This document shows, in pieces, positions 23,579-27,040 of a DNA stretch of 27,040 bases; position 1 is the first letter of the stretch; every line of letters starts with the position of its first letter. The position numbers and the translations under genes were made by a program. This DNA comes from Leptolinea sp. UBA4782 (lineage in GTDB: Bacteria > Chloroflexota > Anaerolineae > Anaerolineales > Anaerolineaceae), in NCBI GenBank assembly GCA_002403095.1, contig DHHC01000001.1, positions 88,126 to 115,165 of the forward strand, given 5' to 3'. The notes below the pieces were generated by a model. It saw nothing but the letters and a program-made list of their open reading frames with translations. It ran no database searches and was not told the DNA's origin.

Positions 23579-24895
23579 ATGAAGTCTTACAATTCAATCG
23601 GTGTCCAAAGCCCCAAGATCCTGCTCCCGAATCAGCAAATCAACCCGAACACCTGGGCAGTTATTGCCTGCGACCAGTTCACTTCACAGCCTGATTACTG
23701 GCAGAAAGTAGATGAGAAAGTTGGGAATGCCCCTTCCACTCTGCGCATGATCCTACCGGAGGTATATCTGGGAAAACCGGATGAACCTGCCAGGATTGTG
23801 CGCACCCAGCAAAGCATGCAGAGTTACCTGGACAACAAAATTTTTACCACCCATGACGGTTTTATCCTGGTGGAAAGAACAGTGAATGGCCGTACCCGGA
23901 CGGGTTTGATGCTGGCACTCGACCTGGAACGGTACGATTTCAGCGCCGGATCCCAATCCCTCATCAGGGCTACCGAGGGCACAATCCTTGACCGACTGCC
24001 ACCCCGCATGCGCATCCGTGAGGGCGCCCCACTTGAACTCCCCCACATACTGGTTTTGATAGATGACCCTTCCTGTACGGTGATCGAACCACTGCGGGAA
24101 TACCGTTCCCGGATGAAGAAGCTCTATGATTTTGACCTGATGTTCGACAGCGGCCACCTGGCTGGATACGCAGTCAGCGACCCTGCCCTGGAGCAGCAGG
24201 TTGTGCGTGCGCTTGAAAAATTAACCGATCCCAATACGTTTTATGCCCGGTATGGGGTCGGTTCAGAAAAGGGTATTCTTTTATTCGCGGTTGGTGACGG
24301 CAACCATTCCCTTGCAACAGCAAAATCAATCTGGGAGAAGATCAAAGGGGATGTTGGCATGAACCATCCAGCCCGGTTTGCCCTGGTGGAAATCGAAAAC
24401 CTCCACGATGATGCCCTGGAGTTCGAACCCATCCACCGCATCTTGTTTGGGATCAAACAGCCGGCTCTGCCAGCCTTGCAGTCTACTTTTGGAGACAATC
24501 TCACGGTTGACCAACTGCCTTCATTTGATGCGCTCACAAGCCTGGTTCAGTCGCCTGTTGAAGGTGTCCAGCGTATCGGCATGGTGCAGGGAAATTCTAG
24601 TTATTTGCTGACATTCCGAAACCAACAGCATAACCTGGCAGTAGGTACTTTACAGACTTTCCTGGATGGCTGGTTGAAACAAGGAAATGCAGAAAGCATC
24701 GATTATGTTCACGGATCAGAAGTGCTTAAAGACCTCGGGTGCCGGGAAGGATGCGCTGGATTCTTCGTGCCAACCATGCAAAAATCCGAACTTTTTAGAA
24801 CCGTCATTGTAAATGGCGCACTTCCACGTAAAACCTTCTCGATGGGAGAAGCACGCGAAAAACGGTTCTATATGGAGTGCAAGCGTATTCAATAA
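23579..24895 (+). CDS. DUF1015-family protein
   Basis: A 438-residue soluble protein. It matches the DUF1015 family through the N-terminal TWAVIACDQFTSQPDYW (25-41), LPEVYLGK (59-66), the central GDGNHSLATAK (239-249) and the region around ALVEIENLHDDAL. The family is widespread, has no settled biochemical role, and is sometimes linked to serine kinase or amino-acid metabolism by neighbourhood. AAGAAGG lies seven bases before the ATG. The preceding terminator separates it from degV, and a weak promoter may lie at 23515-23545. Nineteen bases separate its stop from the M23 lipoprotein gene. Confidence 0.88.
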   Translation: MKSYNSIGVQSPKILLPNQQINPNTWAVIACDQFTSQPDYWQKVDEKVGNAPSTLRMILPEVYLGKPDEPARIVRTQQSMQSYLDNKIFTTHDGFILVERTVNGRTRTGLMLALDLERYDFSAGSQSLIRATEGTILDRLPPRMRIREGAPLELPHILVLIDDPSCTVIEPLREYRSRMKKLYDFDLMFDSGHLAGYAVSDPALEQQVVRALEKLTDPNTFYARYGVGSEKGILLFAVGDGNHSLATAKSIWEKIKGDVGMNHPARFALVEIENLHDDALEFEPIHRILFGIKQPALPALQSTFGDNLTVDQLPSFDALTSLVQSPVEGVQRIGMVQGNSSYLLTFRNQQHNLAVGTLQTFLDGWLKQGNAESIDYVHGSEVLKDLGCREGCAGFFVPTMQKSELFRTVIVNGALPRKTFSMGEAREKRFYMECKRIQ

Positions 24896-24914
24896 TCAGT
24901 CCGCGGTTACCTTT

Positions 24915-25820
24915 ATGAGACAAATCGCAGCCATTCACCCAAAAGCAGGATATTCGCCAATCCTTCTGGTTCTGGTCATGGGATTGGCAGTTCTGTTCAC
25001 CAGCGGCTGCCAGCAGGTTGCCGCCGAACCAGTCGAAGCACCCGCAATCAAACCTGCCATAACAGCTGCGCCGGTTGAATTACCCACTGAAGAACCAGCA
25101 CTGGTTGTCCCTACCTTGCCGGAGCCGACCGCTATTCCCGTCCTTTCCAGTGCAGTCTGTTCTCCCCTTGAAGGGTTGACCCTGTCCGATGTAACCAGCA
25201 TAAAAACCAACTCGTTGAAGTTGCCTTCACCCGGGAAGGATGACGGGCATCATGGGATCGATTATTCTTTCTGGACCTTCCGAGGTATGGACACAATTGA
25301 AGGTATGGGTATCAACAGCGTCCTGGATGGTATCGTTGCCGGAAAAGTTGGCAACCGCTTCCCATATGGGTATATGGTGATTATTGAAACTCCTCTGGAA
25401 ATGCTCCCGCCTGGATTACGCAGCCAGCTGGAATCTATCCAGCCACAGCCTGTGCAAGACATGAGCAATTCACCGTTATCCTGCCCGGCAATTTCCAGCA
25501 CAGATTTTTCCTCTAGCGGGCGTTCTCTTTACCTGCTGTATGCCCACATGCTTGAAGAAGTAAAACTAAATCCAGGAGACCAGGTTGCCTGCGGCGAAGC
25601 AATTGGTCAAGTCGGCAATTCCGGTGATTCGAGCAATGCCCATCTTCATTTTGAAGCCAGGGTTGGTCCATCCGGCTTTCGGTTTACAGAAATGGCCCAC
25701 TACTTGAATGATTCCTCCGATACTGAACGGTTAAATTATTGTGCCTGGCGGATCAGTGGAGTTTTCCAGCTTGTAGATCCGCAGATTATCATTGATGCAG
25801 GGGCATCAAATAGCCAATGA
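24915..25820 (+). CDS. M23 (LytM-type) peptidase lipoprotein
   Basis: A protein of 301 residues from ATG 24915; the frame runs back into the DUF1015 gene, but only this start gives a signal peptide. The signal is a lipoprotein type: a basic start, a hydrophobic core (about 14-28) and a lipobox-like TSGC with C32 as the lipidated residue. A proline/alanine-rich linker (33-77) follows. The LytM domain has a full metal/catalytic set: H112 and D116 in HHGIDY, H211 in YAHM, and H243/H245 in NAHLHFE. M23 enzymes cut peptidoglycan cross-links or stems. Extra Cys residues (82, 190, 226) may form disulfides. Its stop overlaps the next gene's start as ATGA, so the two are coupled. Confidence 0.9.
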   Translation: MRQIAAIHPKAGYSPILLVLVMGLAVLFTSGCQQVAAEPVEAPAIKPAITAAPVELPTEEPALVVPTLPEPTAIPVLSSAVCSPLEGLTLSDVTSIKTNSLKLPSPGKDDGHHGIDYSFWTFRGMDTIEGMGINSVLDGIVAGKVGNRFPYGYMVIIETPLEMLPPGLRSQLESIQPQPVQDMSNSPLSCPAISSTDFSSSGRSLYLLYAHMLEEVKLNPGDQVACGEAIGQVGNSGDSSNAHLHFEARVGPSGFRFTEMAHYLNDSSDTERLNYCAWRISGVFQLVDPQIIIDAGASNSQ

Positions 25821-27040
25821 ACTTAAGCCGGATCTTCTCCCTGCGCAACCTGTTGGTCTTGATGCTAATCTTGTTAGCCGCCAATCTTGCAGTTACATTG
25901 CTGAAAGACACCGGAAAACCTGCACAGGATCCAGGAGACCAGACTGCTGTTGGAGAAACATTAACTGCGGGCAACTCATCTACTTTGCAGCCCGGTGCAA
26001 CCACATCACCTGGTGACAACCTGCAGAAAAACCTCGCCGATGAAGGGGTTTTCGTCTTTTCCATGCTGGACGGGAATCATTTTCACCTGTTTGCATTCCA
26101 CCCTTTGCTACTTGAGTTGACCAGGCTTACAAGTGGAGATTGGGATGATTGTTATCCTTCCCTTAGCCCTGATGGTACACGGTTAGCTTTTGCATCCCAC
26201 AGAGATGGTTACTGGGATATCCATATCCTCGACCTGAAGACCGGAACGACCCAATCGCTTACAAACACCCCTGAATATGACAGCCGTCCATCATGGTCGC
26301 CGGATGGGAAATGGCTCGCTTACGAAAGCCTTGTAAACAACAACCTGGAAATAATGCTGATATCTGCCGATGACCCTGGGCAGCCGGTTTTGCAGTTGAC
26401 CACTGATGCTGCGCTGGATTATTCCCCGGCCTGGTCGCCATCAGGCAGGGAAATTGCTTTCGTCTCTAACCGCTCTGGCAGCGATGATATCTGGCTGGCA
26501 TCATTGGATGAAGCAGAAAATCGGTTTTCAAACCTGACAGCGACTCCTGATCAGCAGGAAAAGAACCCGGTCTGGTCGCCATCTGGCTTGCAGCTGGCCT
26601 GGACAAATTTTGACGGGCAGGTTAATTCTGTTTGGACCGATGATTTTATCAACCTGCCCAAACGGATCAGTGAGGGTCTGCTGACAGCCTTCAACGCTGA
26701 CGGCAGCCAGGTTGGCGTTGTGCTGGCTGCACCTAACCAGTCTTACCTGGCTGTGTACTCAACAAGTGATTTCCGCCAAACCATTGCTAACACACTGCTT
26801 TGGGGAGAGGTCCGCGGATTGCTTTGGGCAAAAGGCGGATTACCCGGGTATATTACAGATCCAAAAAATGGGCTCGGCCCAGCTGAAAAACCTGCCTTAT
26901 GGCAGGTAGTAGATGACGTACCTTCGGAGCAACCAGGAGGCAGGTACTCGCTGGTGAAACTGGAAAACGCCACAGCCCCTTACCCTATGCTGCTTGACCA
27001 GGTCGATGAAGCTTTTGAAGCATTCAACAAGGCAACCAGC
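25817..27040 (+). CDS. TolB-like beta-propeller protein with N-terminal membrane anchor, partial
   Basis: 408 codons from ATG 25817 to the window edge with no stop. An uncleaved or signal-type hydrophobic segment lies at about 11-29, then a Thr/Ser/Gly-rich spacer (35-70). Propeller (PD40) repeats follow: YPSLSPDGTRLAFASHRDG (113-131), PSWSPDGKWLAYES (158-171), PAWSPSGREIAFVSNRSG (204-221) and PVWSPSGLQLAWTNFDG (251-267). After the blades a new segment begins (LLDQVDEAFEAFNKA), hinting at a fused C-terminal domain outside the window. TolB-type propellers bind partner proteins or glycans outside the cytoplasm. The four-base overlap with the M23 lipoprotein gene suggests the two act together at the envelope. 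Confidence 0.85.
   Translation, partial: MNLSRIFSLRNLLVLMLILLAANLAVTLLKDTGKPAQDPGDQTAVGETLTAGNSSTLQPGATTSPGDNLQKNLADEGVFVFSMLDGNHFHLFAFHPLLLELTRLTSGDWDDCYPSLSPDGTRLAFASHRDGYWDIHILDLKTGTTQSLTNTPEYDSRPSWSPDGKWLAYESLVNNNLEIMLISADDPGQPVLQLTTDAALDYSPAWSPSGREIAFVSNRSGSDDIWLASLDEAENRFSNLTATPDQQEKNPVWSPSGLQLAWTNFDGQVNSVWTDDFINLPKRISEGLLTAFNADGSQVGVVLAAPNQSYLAVYSTSDFRQTIANTLLWGEVRGLLWAKGGLPGYITDPKNGLGPAEKPALWQVVDDVPSEQPGGRYSLVKLENATAPYPMLLDQVDEAFEAFNKATS

Overview
The window reads as a piece of a chromosome from a Chloroflexota bacterium, most likely class Anaerolineae. This is inferred from gene content, not from a marker search. The pointers are a mevalonate kinase next to an archaeal-type isopentenyl phosphate kinase, a topoisomerase I with an extra N-terminal zinc ribbon, a DUF1015 protein, a large multi-membrane GT39 enzyme, and a lipoprotein M23 peptidase beside a TolB-like propeller. 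Coding density is high, there is no gene-free stretch above 300 bases, and I see no tRNA, rRNA, insertion sequence, phage gene or CRISPR array.

Layout. (1) Positions 1-8649, minus strand: a long head-to-tail run reading tlyA, a PH-domain membrane protein, lepA, then a surface-glycan cassette (LPG-synthase-type membrane protein, CDP-paratose-2-epimerase-like SDR, GT4 glycosyltransferase, SAM methyltransferase, GT39 membrane glycosyltransferase cut by the window edge). (2) Positions 8650-8745: a divergent control region with an 8+8 bp inverted repeat lying over both predicted promoters. (3) Positions 8746-13073, plus strand: a decaprenyl-phosphate phosphoribosyltransferase-like UbiA protein, mevalonate kinase, isopentenyl phosphate kinase, a dGTPase-like HD hydrolase and greA, ending at a strong bidirectional terminator. 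(4) Positions 13130-14200, minus: an unrecognised two-membrane-segment protein with its own good promoter. (5) Positions 14319-21496, minus: a translation/DNA-metabolism operon from a near-consensus promoter, reading ffh, rpsP, khpA, rimM, dprA, manC, topA. (6) Positions 21663-23537, plus: two tandem degV paralogues, each followed by its own terminator. (7) Positions 23579-27040, plus: a DUF1015 protein, an M23 lipoprotein and a TolB-like protein running off the window.

How the genes fit together. The isoprenoid genes (mevalonate kinase and IPK) would supply polyprenyl phosphates. The UbiA protein uses polyprenyl phosphate as an acceptor, and GT39-type enzymes use polyprenyl-phosphate sugars. 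ManC makes GDP-mannose. Together with the epimerase, GT4 and methyltransferase these suggest substantial investment in lipid-linked cell-surface sugar. IPK next to mevalonate kinase implies the alternative end of the mevalonate pathway (decarboxylation before the second phosphorylation). The decarboxylase itself is not in the window.

No clearly new defence or mobile system was found. The most useful leads are the prenyl/arabinose-type cluster, the operator between tlyA and ubiA, a compact folded element overlapping the ffh stop codon, the zinc-ribbon topoisomerase, and the unrecognised protein at 13130-14200.
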